Assembly: GCA_963281255.1 (NCBI GenBank)
Contig: OY725488.1
Span: 10,389,524 to 10,453,523, forward strand
Length of the DNA stretch: 64,000 nt
Reading direction: 5' to 3'
Source: Aphrocallistes beatrix
Taxonomy: Eukaryota > Porifera > Hexactinellida > Sceptrulophora > Aphrocallistidae
In this document: in pieces, positions 20,822 through 30,987 of the stretch
Layout: every line of letters begins with the position of its first letter
How positions within the stretch are numbered: the first letter of the stretch is position 1
Notes under the pieces: generated by a model
The model's input: only the letters and a program-made list of their open reading frames with translations
Databases searched by the model: none
Told to the model about the DNA's origin: nothing
Position numbers and translations under genes: made by a program

Positions 20822-22204
20822 TATTATCTGAACTAACCAACCAAAACTTCACGCTTTTTTACCACAATTTGTAGATTATACTAATAATACTCTCTTATAT
20901 ACCCAAGTTTCAATTTTTAGTTGATACATTCAGTCACTATTGAAATCATATCAGATAACAGGCCCGTAGCCACTGATACAGTAGTTCGGTTCAATCTGGA
21001 CAGAACCATTTTGTACGGTCGGATTTGATTCAACCTAACCACTTTTTTGTGCCAAACGGACCATTTCAAACCTAGCGCCAACGGCCTACGGCCTTGTATA
21101 GTAATGGTAACTAATGCATGAACTGACAACACAGTGTCACAAGAACACGATATTCAACCACTAAGACTGAATATTTGACTTTCAGCACCGACTAAAATCT
21201 AAATAGCTTTCTACAAATAACAGCTTGTATGTCGATCGGAGTGATGTTCTGACTAATATGTGTTTCTCGTGACAATTCTTGGACATAAATTGAGATACAG
21301 ATTGGGATGTTTCCGTACTAGTTTACACCCAGTCAGGGGCGGCGCTAGGTTTTATACTCTGGGATCGCGCGAGGGTGACAATCTCTCGCGATGGGGGCGG
21401 ACCCTCAACTGCATACCAAAGCATAATATACTATCAACTAAATAAATACGTATATAGTATTGAGATACAATAGCTATCACACTGGGGACTAGGAGTGAAA
21501 CTAACTGTGACTGCTGCTACTAGGACAGTGGATATTATTCTGCAATAGAGAACAAACACGATACTCAGTTCTATCAAAAACGATCTAGCTTCATTCTACT
21601 TTTAGTTCTACAGACGGTACTGACTATACATGTCAATCCATTCAGAGCAGTGGAGTAATGAAATAAGCGAACATTACATATGGTATTTAGCAATGCTAAT
21701 GAGACATCTATAATCCCTTGGAAGCATTTGGGATTTTCTATTTATAGTAGTAACCCCAAACTTGTATGGCTTCCCCATTGAAAATGGCTTAAACCGGAAA
21801 TGACGCAACACATTCCTGTGGCAAGCGTGAGTTTAATCAAATTTATTGACTAATATGCCTCTTATTCGGGATATATAAGCGATACGACCACTAAAATGGA
21901 CACACACATATGTACGTATATGTACATAATAACATAATCTGCATAATATTCTTTTGTAATCCCTTAGTTTCATGAAGTAATTGACGAGATTAAAAATACT
22001 TTGTGGAGCTAAGCTAGCTTCTTATATATAGTATGTTGATAAAGGATAGTATTTCTTGTGGTATATACCATAAAATAGGGGAGTGAATTCAAGTAAGGAA
22101 AATATAGATTAATGAGTCAATGCCAATAACATCCACTAATCAGCTAAACTATTCGATCGAATTATAAATCTAAGCGATTGTCCTTTGAAAAGTGAACTGT
22201 TGCC
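20822..22204. other. Gene-free stretch with repeat fragments
   Basis: A GC-rich piece at 21333-21410 (CAGGGGCGGCGCTAGG start) resembles a hAT end, but no partner end was found. 21715-21870 matches 24905-25015 (GGGATTTTCTATTTATAGTA, then AAATGACGCAACA), a dispersed repeat pair. Nothing else recognised. Confidence 0.45.
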
Positions 22205-23932
22205 CTAGCAATTCCTTATAAGGTCTGGATCTGTTGCATGAAGCTTGATAAAATCGATTAACTTCCTTTGAGGCAGTATGAGCTTTATAAGAGCTGGGAA
22301 CTTGAGAAGAGATTTCGCGGATGCTCGAGCGGCTAAGATTTTGAGAGGGTATGGCTTTTTCAAGAGAGGAAACGAATCTAACAAAAATTCTAAAGAATCG
22401 AAATCGTCTTCATCTAATCGATCATAACCACCCGCGAAAAACTCATTCACGCGGTTAGCAAAGCAGGCGCCTAGACTGTTCACAGTGAAAGGATAGACTT
22501 TGACACTGAGTAACAGCTCCAGGAGGAGACAGGCGAATTTGAAGTTTGAGATACAAGTGAGGAGAAGGTTTTCTTTGTTCACTTTAGATCTAATGTTCAG
22601 ATCAACTCCCATCTCAGAGAGGAAGTAGAAAATGTTAGGAATGTAGACGTCTTGTATTCCGATTGGAATGTTAGTGATAGCTTGACGCATTATGACGAAG
22701 AGAAGGTAGTCACTAAGTGATGCATCAGCTGACTCCACAACCTTAGCAGTACAAGATCTGAGTCTGCAGAATACCGCTTGATTAAGCTTCATTTCATGTC
22801 TAAACGTAGTGAGGGCACTGATGAAACAGCAAGCTAGCTTATCAAGACTATCCCCCTCATACTCCACACTGAACACAGACAGTGAGTGCTCTATCATCTT
22901 GAGAGTAGAGGGAAGTAACTTGGAGAGATATCTGTTCTCATCTCTGTCCATACAGGCTAGACCTCTCGCCAGGACTTTGAACCGCGTCAGGACGTACCCT
23001 GGCAGGTGTTGCGGAATATTTTCGCGGATACTATTATCAAACTCGCTCACACTCTCCGATAGAGCTAGACTAATATACTCCAGCAAAGCTCTGTAAATCG
23101 ATCTATGAACGAAGATCTCCGTCTCTAGGATGCTACTGAGGTTATGACTGATCCAATCGAAGTCGGACACTCGGACATTACGGCCATTAATCAATCTATA
23201 ACAGACGAGCATGGCTTGGAAGACCACCGCGTTGTCCAGCCGAGTCGCCATCAGCTGATTCACCGTATGGAATGTCGCCGGTTCGATGCCATGCTTGATG
23301 CTGGCTACCATTAGTCTAGACTGGTAGCGTATGCAGTAGCGGGGGTATCGGGTGTGGAAGGGATTCAGGTGGTTGAGGAAGAACGTGTCATTGGCATTGT
23401 AGTAGATGTTCTTCAGCCAGGTAATCCAGCTGTGAGCTATCGACTGCAGCACCTTGCTAGCGGACAGGTCGACGATATCGATGATTACTCGACACTCGTC
23501 CCTGTCGATCATGCTCCAGGGAATGTCAGAAGGCCGCAGGACAGACCACCCGGTCTCTTTATGTATCCCGGCACGAAGAAGCGCTGTCAAAATGCTCCGT
23601 CTCGTCTTGGTCTTCCTGCGTGAAGTGTAGCTGTTGATCTGGTAGCGATACGTCTTGTGGTTGGTTGTGAATCTGCTCAAGAGAACGCACGCGTTTTCTT
23701 TCAGCGCACATTCCAATGGTGTTAGTTCAGCTCCACAGCTCGTGACGTCAGAGGAGCGAAGAGAGCGCGCGTTTTTCCCCAAAAGCTTGGTTACTTTGTT
23801 GAGTTGCAGAGAGAGACAAGCCTTCTGTAGCGGTGTGAGTTCTTCATGGAGGTCCCGTCCGGACCAGGAGTGAGGCAAGAGGGACTGCTTTTTGAAGTAA
23901 GAGACTACGCTATAGCTAGAGAAGAACTCCAT
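22205..23932 (-). CDS. FEM1-like ankyrin/TPR protein, divergent
   Basis: Intact 575-codon single-exon gene. Residues about 31-95 look like two weak ankyrin repeats (LTPLQKACLSLQLNKVTKLL, LTPLECALKENACVLL). The middle contains YPRYCIRYQSRLMVASIKHG, comparable with the HPDTxYYIRYRG segment of FEM1 TPR-like regions. About residue 435 an ankyrin-like unit reads LSEMGVDLNIRSKVNKENLL. The C-terminus (PLKILAARA.. and LIDFIKLH, from about 529) matches the conserved end of FEM1 proteins (LKCLAARA..FVxLH). FEM1 family members are substrate receptors of cullin-2 ubiquitin ligases. No clear VHL-box could be confirmed here. The protein is shorter and much diverged, so the role is inferred. It is an isolated gene between transposons. 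Confidence 0.65.
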   Translation of the reverse strand: MEFFSSYSVVSYFKKQSLLPHSWSGRDLHEELTPLQKACLSLQLNKVTKLLGKNARSLRSSDVTSCGAELTPLECALKENACVLLSRFTTNHKTYRYQINSYTSRRKTKTRRSILTALLRAGIHKETGWSVLRPSDIPWSMIDRDECRVIIDIVDLSASKVLQSIAHSWITWLKNIYYNANDTFFLNHLNPFHTRYPRYCIRYQSRLMVASIKHGIEPATFHTVNQLMATRLDNAVVFQAMLVCYRLINGRNVRVSDFDWISHNLSSILETEIFVHRSIYRALLEYISLALSESVSEFDNSIRENIPQHLPGYVLTRFKVLARGLACMDRDENRYLSKLLPSTLKMIEHSLSVFSVEYEGDSLDKLACCFISALTTFRHEMKLNQAVFCRLRSCTAKVVESADASLSDYLLFVIMRQAITNIPIGIQDVYIPNIFYFLSEMGVDLNIRSKVNKENLLLTCISNFKFACLLLELLLSVKVYPFTVNSLGACFANRVNEFFAGGYDRLDEDDFDSLEFLLDSFPLLKKPYPLKILAARASAKSLLKFPALIKLILPQRKLIDFIKLHATDPDLIRNC

Positions 23933-23999
23933 CCAACCTATTCAATACAACAGTTAGGTAATATCCTACTATGTGCACTCCTTCCTCATTCTTGTAATG

Positions 24000-24442
24000 C
24001 AGCAGTTTTCAACCTTTTTGGGCTGTGGACCCCCTAGGAGTCGTAAACTTTATTTCCTACCCTTGGACTGCCCGGCCACAATAATCCAGGGCCGTTCAGT
24101 CAGTTAATCGGGCCGTATCTTCAGCTGATCCAGCGTTACCGTCAGCCAAATGGGCCGTGACCCTTGATCAACATGAGGAATTATTAACAGCCAATTACCA
24201 GTACATAATAGCACTAAGCTTTTTACCGGGTACTACTCGGCATTCCCTCTGGGCCGCCCGGCCATTACCAGGTAACCGGGTGGGTTACGACGCCTATGCA
24301 CTGGACCCCTTATACAAATTTTTCTATATTCTGTGGACCCCTTCCTATTAACCGCGTAACACAAATTTTCGAATCCTGTGGACCCCCTGATATTTTCTGT
24401 GTACCACTCAGGGGTCCATGGTCCCCAGGTTGGGAACCATTG
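24000..24442. mobile_element. hAT MITE
   Basis: Starts CAGCAGTTTTCAACCTTTTT and ends, inverted, CAATGGTTCCCAACCTGGGG. Flanks TTGTAATG (23992-23999) and TTATAATG (24443-24450) agree at 7 of 8 bases. The interior repeats CTGTGGACCCC and contains CCGGGTAAC-type palindromes. It belongs to the widespread GGTTCCCAACC type of non-autonomous hAT elements. No coding. Confidence 0.8.
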
Positions 24443-24450
24443 TTATAATG

Positions 24451-25750
24451 GAATAAAAAACAAGAAATGATCTAGGAGTGAGGTAGGTTCCTTTGAGCAT
24501 GGTATGTTTCTAATCCGTTGGTGCTTAACACCTCGAAAAAATATTATATTCTCTTTTTTGACAAAATGAAATAATTTATTTATGCATAAGACAATGGATA
24601 GGAACATATCTCTGCTGAGCCTCATTCAAAATAAGATCTAGATATACGAATATGGTACATACACAAGTGCTATGTATGCAATTATACGCATACTGGCAAT
24701 ACACTAACGAATTAGTGCCATTAGGCTGCTCAATTAAACGCATTATTTAACACTATTATGCATTCATGATCCATTCAATTTTGATAATTAGCTTCTTTGA
24801 CATAACGTTAATCCTATGTTCACTTCTTACAGAATTCCGGTTTGAATCACTCACTTGGAATGTCCAATTGCTCCCTCTTTAGCCTAGACTCTTCCCACAG
24901 TAACCTCGGCAGGCGTGGGGTTTTCTATTTATAGTAAATATCCCAAATTTTTATGACTTCCCCGCCCAAAATGGCTTAAGCAAGAAATGACGCAACAACT
25001 TCCTAGCGAATCGTGTAAAATGCCACTCGACCCCTTGTCTCGGAAATGCCACTTTCACTTCCAGTTTGCCACTATCCCGCTCAATTATACACATTCCTCT
25101 CTACGGATATTGTGTCTTCTAGGACAATAGTTTTCTAACCTTTCTTTGGCATAATGCAAAAGATAGAGCAACCCTGAATTTGGTTCAAACCGTGAAATAA
25201 ACAGCTGACAAAGTAATCGCTCACAGCATGTGTAGCTTGAACTACGTCGAAGTCATAATTACTTTGACGGTGCCTATTTAAAGGTTCATTGCTGTACCAT
25301 TCTTGCTGAAGAAATAATAAAAATTCACACTCCACATTAGTAAGGTCAAATCACTCAACTTATTATTATTTGTGAAAGGAAGCTCCATTCTACACGTTAC
25401 CTAGGTTCCTCAATTAAATAAACACCTCGCTCATCTCAGTTCGGGAACAACTGTGTTATCCAGTGGAAAACAAAGCTGTATTATTTATCTGAGAAAGTTG
25501 GTTGAAAGATAAAAATTAACCAATATAGTCATTAATTGACTTTCTTAAGATAGCTTATTTAAACTAATTCCTATAAGTTTGACTATACTTAATTCCCATT
25601 ATAAGAAAGTAGGTCAGTTTAGTAGAATTTAATTTGCTTTCAACAAGAAAGGTACAGTTGAGTTAGATCAAGAATACAGCAATAAGCTTCTAACAACTCT
25701 AGAATGAGCTGAACTAGTGACAAGGTGTTAGTGAGTTAGTTAGTTGGGTG
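24451..25750. other. Gene-free stretch
   Basis: 24890-25030 is the second copy of the dispersed repeat at 21715-21870. A 66-codon ORF at 25135-25335 (minus) has no recognisable feature. No RNA gene or transposon ends found. Confidence 0.4.
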
Positions 25751-25760
25751 GAGCTGTCAT

Positions 25761-25913
25761 CTAACCTCCTCCGACAGGTAAATCGAAAGGATTAACCGGC
25801 AGATCGATACGTCCGATCGGTAGATCGAGAGGGGTGAGCACATCGAGGTGTGTGGAGAGAACTTCCTTCCGAGAAGAGTTCTTGTTGGAAGAGCTGAGCT
25901 GTTTGCCAATCAT
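25761..25913 (-). CDS. Small ORF (50 aa) with repeated D-L-P motif
   Basis: ATG at 25913, TAG at 25761. The second half of the peptide repeats a short motif: LDLPIG, IDLPVN, FDLPVG, then GGG and stop. The first half is Ser/Lys-rich. A clear TATA box lies on the same strand at 26017-26025, about 110 bp upstream, and the leader is pyrimidine-rich without other ATGs between the likely start site (about 25990) and 25913. No homologue is recognised and no second exon is obvious. Support comes from promoter position and internal repetition only. Confidence 0.4.
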   Translation of the reverse strand: MIGKQLSSSNKNSSRKEVLSTHLDVLTPLDLPIGRIDLPVNPFDLPVGGG

Positions 25914-26016
25914 CTTACTGTTGAGTTAGAAGTTGAGAAGAGAGAGTAAGGTTGAGTAGAGTGGAGAGATGATTGGAGTGTATTCTTGATCGAGCTGATC
26001 TCGTCCGAATCTGTTC

Positions 26017-26025
26017 TTATTTATA
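26017..26025 (-). promoter_or_regulatory. TATA box, minus strand, of divergent promoter
   Basis: Reverse strand TATAAATAA, 104 bp above the ATG at 25913. Together with the plus-strand TATA at 26167 it frames a 140-bp region containing two CCAAT motifs (near 26088 and 26122). Confidence 0.55.
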
Positions 26026-26166
26026 CTCGTGTGCGTTGCTAAGAGGCTGATTGAGGTATGTCGAGTGGCAGGCTCAATCCAATGCAGTATTGTAGAATGC
26101 ATGCACAGTTGAATACCAATGGAGAGTACTTGACAACGAGACAGTTAAGTCACAGACCACAGAAAG

Positions 26167-26176
26167 TATAAATAGG
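26167..26176 (+). promoter_or_regulatory. TATA box, plus strand, of divergent promoter
   Basis: TATAAATAGG. Predicted start about 30 bp downstream, near 26197. The first ATG (26246) opens only a 23-codon ORF ending at 26317; the next (26260) opens 32 codons ending at 26358. The transcript may be non-coding, spliced or encode a micropeptide. Confidence 0.5.
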
Positions 26177-26358
26177 ACACAGATACGACAGTTGAACAGT
26201 TGAAGCATCTCTCTTCTCTGCTCCACTATTCAACGGTCGTTGTATATGACTGTGGAAGAATGGAACAGCATTCCAATCTCTCCATCAAACTCTCTCTACA
26301 TTCCAAAGTGGCAGTAGCGTTGTTGTGTTGTTACGGCAGTGTTCTCATTGGCTTATGA

Positions 26359-26755
26359 GACATTCCTGCAGCAACATACTCAACCTAATCTGCTTGAATT
26401 ATCTATAAACTCACCATACATTAAACACACAAGTCCAGACCATTCACTACAGTAGTGAAATCCATCCATAGTGATTCAACACTGAATGATAGATTTAAAT
26501 AGTTCCTAAAACGAGCATCTTTTAAACTGAAATTATATTATAGAAATAATGTAGTATGCATATAAATTTCCACCTTCTTAACCCTCCTCTGAGATTGAAA
26601 GATTAATCCAACCCTGGAGGTATAGAAGCAGCAGTTTCGAACCCATTCAAACAGCAAATTACTTATAAATTACTTAATTCAAAATTAGGTTGAAACTTGA
26701 AACAAACAAATGTCAAAAAAACATTAGAAACACAAGATTAGACTCTAGATACAGA
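26359..26755. other. Gene-free stretch
   Basis: No gene seen. From about 26630 the sequence matches the region from about 41695 (AACCCATTCAAACAG, then AATTAGGTTGAAACTTGAAAC); this is the left edge of the 15-kb segmental duplication. Confidence 0.5.
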
Positions 26756-28909
26756 TTAGTAACATTGGAATGTAAAGTTTGGGTTTTGTGACACAATGAA
26801 TATTATTCCGGAATGGGACACAGCAATACCACAGGGTCCAATGAGTTCTCCTCTTGATTTCCCTTTCTTCCCTAGCGTGTGTATAAGCTCTCCGGAATGT
26901 GTGAATATCTTAATAGTGTCATGTCCATAGTCACTAATCAAGATATTCATATCTGGATCTAAACAGAAGAAGAATGATCTATCAACCAAACAATTCTGTT
27001 TATCTCATTGAGAGACACAGGAAGTAAGCAGGTCTCCACTCCTGGAGAATATTCTCACACAGTTAGGACTCCAGTCTAGCACCACCAGTGTATCTGGACT
27101 CAGTTTCACGTCACGAGGGTATCTAAGCACTCCCACCCCAATACATGATTTGAAGATGAGGTCATCTGAGAATACACTGACTCTGTCGTTCCAACAATCT
27201 GCTATGAACACATCTCCATTTCTGTCTACACATAATCCTATAGGATAGAAGAGCTCTCCTTCAGCCTTTCCTTCAGTACCAGCTGTGTTGATTGGTTGGA
27301 GAGTGTCTTTATTGAATTGGAATAGAGAGTGTTGTGTATAGTCTATAACGTAGATGAATTCTTCTGTTACTGCTATTCCCCATGGTTTCCCGAGTACACC
27401 CTGTCCAAACTGAGTAAGGAACTCTCCTTGGAAGGACAGTACCTTTACACACCTGTTACCACAATCAGCTATGTAGACTTTCTGACTTATCTCGTCTAAT
27501 GCTAATCCTGTGGGATCTTTAAGCTCGTTATTTTCTGTTCCTAGCTTCACAGCTGACACGACGGGATTCTTCTTGTTGATGTAATCGGGACATTTCCAGA
27601 TGACGACATCTCCAAACTCAGCGATCTGGGATTGGAGGGTTGCTAGGGAGGGACATTGGAATGCTATGGGGGGAAGTTTAGTTGTTGTCTCTAGCTCCAT
27701 CTGTCCCTGTTGGTACAGCTGACCTGCTTGCTGGCGCAAGGGAAGATTCAAGTTAGCCTAAAAGAGAGAATCGGAATATATTCAGGAAAATAGAAAAAGA
27801 GAAGAAATGTTAATAATAAAGTGTATTAATAAATTTCTGTAGACACTCGATATTGAAATTGTATAAAATACTAATCAAATGGTGTGAAAATGTGTATATA
27901 TACCTTCTTTCCCTGAATAAGCGCCGGGGGGTTAGATAAGATGCGAACATTTTAAGGTAGGTAAACCATTCATTTGTGGTTAGTTGTATTATGAATCCAC
28001 TTAGTGAATAGTAATGAGATTAGAAAAGTTTTATTTTCTCCAAATGCGACTGTTTTTCAGCAGATAGCAAAGTTTAAAAATTTTGAGCTCAGGGATTTAA
28101 GGGCACAAAATAAAAGCGTTCATGGAAAGAAGGGAAATGTTAATATTAACAACATATTCATCTGATGCTAAATCGGATTTTACCATTGAAACAGCAATAT
28201 TAGTGATCGAGATTTCGCAGATAATTTCATGTAAAGATGTAGAATGAACTGCCTCAACTATGATCATTCAGAATCTACTCAAGGTAGTCGAAGTCAGGAA
28301 TAAAGTGGGATATATGCATATAGGAGTTTATGAATAATTTTAGCGCTTTTGTAGACGCTTTGCATCCGCCTAAAATCTGTCCTATTAAACCCTAAACAGC
28401 GTCTATATTAAGAATCAACCCAATCGGAGATATGAACTACTAGGTCATCATCACAAACACAATTCCTTACTTTTCATGAATCGTAATTTTTGATATCGAT
28501 ATGAACATCAAAGTGGGTCACTTGGGACGAATGGAACCGCAAAACGAAAGCAAATGAGGCTACGGTCTCCAGACGGATTTCAACGGGAATGGAGCAACTG
28601 CTAATAATCACAACTTTCTACGCTAAAGACGCAGTCACAAATACGCAGTTCATTGCTATAGAGACTGACCTTCAAGCTGAGTTCTGCCATGTGTCGCTGT
28701 GCTCTGAGCAACTCTTCCAGAGCTTCAATCCGAGTCTTCTCTTTGTTCAGGAACTCCTCTCGCAGCAGGACTACCTTCTGGAGGAGGGCGTCCTTCCTCT
28801 GGATCAGCTGTTCGATCAGCTGATTCAACGTGCGTTCTATCTGCTCTGCGACACGGTTGAAGTGTGCCATGGTGTCACTGGGAGCAGGTGGTGGCATATT
28901 AGTGGCCAT
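26756..28909 (-). pseudogene. Two-exon coiled-coil/NHL-repeat gene with one premature stop
   Basis: Exon 1 is 28909-28670 (80 codons, MATNMPPPAPSDTMAHFNRV then a coiled coil rich in Q/E/L), donor AAG|GTCAGT. Exon 2 is 27757-26756 (acceptor TTTTAG), phase 0, with about six NHL repeats such as ELKDPTGLALDEISQKVYIA and YPRDVKLSPDTLVVLDWSPN. The intron is 912 bp. In exon 2 a TGA at 27007-27005 replaces the GGA codon that the paralogue has after SxVSQ, truncating the protein before the last two blades. The frame is otherwise open to the usual C-terminus NPNFTFQCY. One substitution only, so it is very recent, a polymorphism or an error. No RING or B-box. Confidence 0.85.
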
Positions 28910-29480
28910 TTCTGTCTTCAGTTTTGTTCGGTACAATTGAATAGAAAGAATATAGTTTATCCAAGAAACTCTCTCTAATATATGTAATATGAGAATACCA
29001 TAGTACGTCAATGGTTGCTATGGTAACCTCGGAATGTTACCTTGATTGCGTGAGTGGAAGGAACTCAGGTCTCCCATTTGTTATCATTACAAGTGCTGAC
29101 ATCATCTTACTACGAGATAATCTGTTCTATCACTGATTATATGAGTGTAACATTGATTTAGTAATGTTGACGGGAAGACATGAATTGTTAGTAAATCAAG
29201 GTCGTTGCTAAATCGATGTTCTCCTTAGGGTCTGGGGTGGAACTTGGTTCTTCATTAATGATATTACAAATTAAACAAATGTTAGAAATCTAAACTCAGT
29301 CAAATGTATTTGGTAGTTAATCAGATTCTACAGGAATTATATTCCATTAATTGATGTGACGAATAAACTGTGTCCCAATTAATAATATGGCACCAGTTAT
29401 CAAGAAATCCATAATTAAGGCTCCTGAAAAACGGAATAATTTTTATGCAAATATAATCCCAAACCCGCATCTTGTCTTCA
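28910..29480. other. Gene-free duplicated 5' flank
   Basis: Nearly identical to 43972-44540. Upstream of exon 1 it contains GGTTGCTATGGTAACCTCGG with the palindrome GGTTGCTATGGTAACC; this part also occurs at 62080-62115 before the third copy. It is likely to include the promoter of the two-exon NHL gene. Confidence 0.55.
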
Positions 29481-29484
29481 GTCT

Positions 29485-30360
29485 CGATCACACACGTAGT
29501 CCAGGATAATACAGGTCTCTCCACATTCTCCAGTCCTGTGATATCCTCGCAGAGTTCAGACTTCGGATGTTGACGGAGGAACGAGACGGGTCAGGAGGAG
29601 ACCAGCTAGTCCTGTCCTCATCTGTCAGCTGACTGTCAGCAGCGGGGCTTGAGGATACGGAGGATGGATACGAACAGTCAGACTTGATCTGGATGAGTGA
29701 GGCTGTGACAGGCGCACTCCTTGTCAGGAGCACTCGGTGAGCAGGAGAGAATGAATCGCTGGATTTGCTGGATCAGAGAGTCATCCCCGCGGTCACTGAG
29801 AAGACTGCTGAATAGGAGTGGAGATGGGGACGGATCTTCAGGAAACTGAAAAGACAAATCGTCCCGCTGTACAGCGCACAAATGGACTCGTCCCGTAAGT
29901 CAAGAGCATTGTAGAGTCGTAGATGAGATCTTGACTCTTGTGAGGTAGAACTGAGAGGACTCATCACGGAAGAGAACACTGTAGCAGATGGTGTCGATGA
30001 ATCGGAAAGACTGAGTGAGGAGAGTAGCAGTTCTGCAGCTGTTCCTCTCTGGATCAAGCGGTCTCTTCTCAGCTCTGAATTCCTGCTCGGCGTCTTGATC
30101 TCGTATCAGAGTGCTTCAGTGTCTTGATGGTCTCCTGTGTCAGATCCAGACCTACTTCTCTCCTCACTCAGCGGAGAAGGAGTGAGGAGGAATCTTCTTT
30201 CCGTCGTCTCTCTGCTCAGCGAAGTCCCGCCAGAACTCTATCTCGTTCAGGACACACATCGTGCATACACTGGAGCTGTGCGGCGGAGGCAGTGAATCGA
30301 ATTGAAACGAAAACTCTTCAGAATCTCGATGAGGCGCCCGCGGTGGAAAGTAATTTCTGA
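29485..30360 (-). repeat. GC-rich repeated segment, copy 1 (possible gene remnant)
   Basis: Near-copy at 44535-45430 and a partial copy at 36420-36690. On the minus strand long open pieces recur in more than one copy, for example SLIQQIQRFILSCSPSAPDK and NEIEFWRDFAEQRDD, but they fall in different frames with stops between. Composition is richer in GC than the surroundings. It is either a decayed duplicated gene or a spliced gene whose exons I cannot delimit. No domain recognised. Confidence 0.5.
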
Positions 30361-30987
30361 AACACGATTGTCTTAAAGTGTGATAATCCTACACAAACAG
30401 CAAATCACACGAATCTCTTCTCAATCAAACTATTGAATACATAATAAGCAATAGTGAGGGTTGGGAAAAACATCTCTATTCCAGGGTTCTGACAAAAACG
30501 GCCTTCAAAAATGAACACGGTTTAGTTAAAGATAAATTCTGTCACTTTTGGAATTTTGGGAAACTCAAAATACGTACGCAGTTCATATTATTAAACAATG
30601 TTAGTAGTAAGAGAAAAGTATGATTGAACTCACTCTCCAAATAAGTAAAATAACGACTCTAAATAAAGTATAGTCAAACGTAGATGCAATTAACATCAGT
30701 TGATTGAAAATAATGGTCGATTTTGGGTTAATTTTGATCAAGAGTCGACAATTGTGGTTATAAGCAAAAGGTACAGAAACTCTGCTTTATACATAGAAGC
30801 AGAACTAAACTAATAAAATCTCAAATTAAAACTAATCGAGAATTGAAGGAACACACATAATGTAGATAACAGAGGACATCGAAAGTAAATACGCGTAAAG
30901 TCTTGGAATGCAAACAATTAATTTTCTAAGAACACATTAATTAGTAGAAATTCAATAGCATTGAAAAAGGAGATTATTGACTAGACA

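Noticed and set aside
22809..24037. Plus-strand ORFs of 60-95 codons
   Set aside because: Antisense of the FEM1-like gene, or read into the hAT MITE.
28589..28978. Plus-strand 129-codon ORF, also at 43753-44040
   Set aside because: Antisense of the coiled-coil exon 1; conserved only because the exon is.
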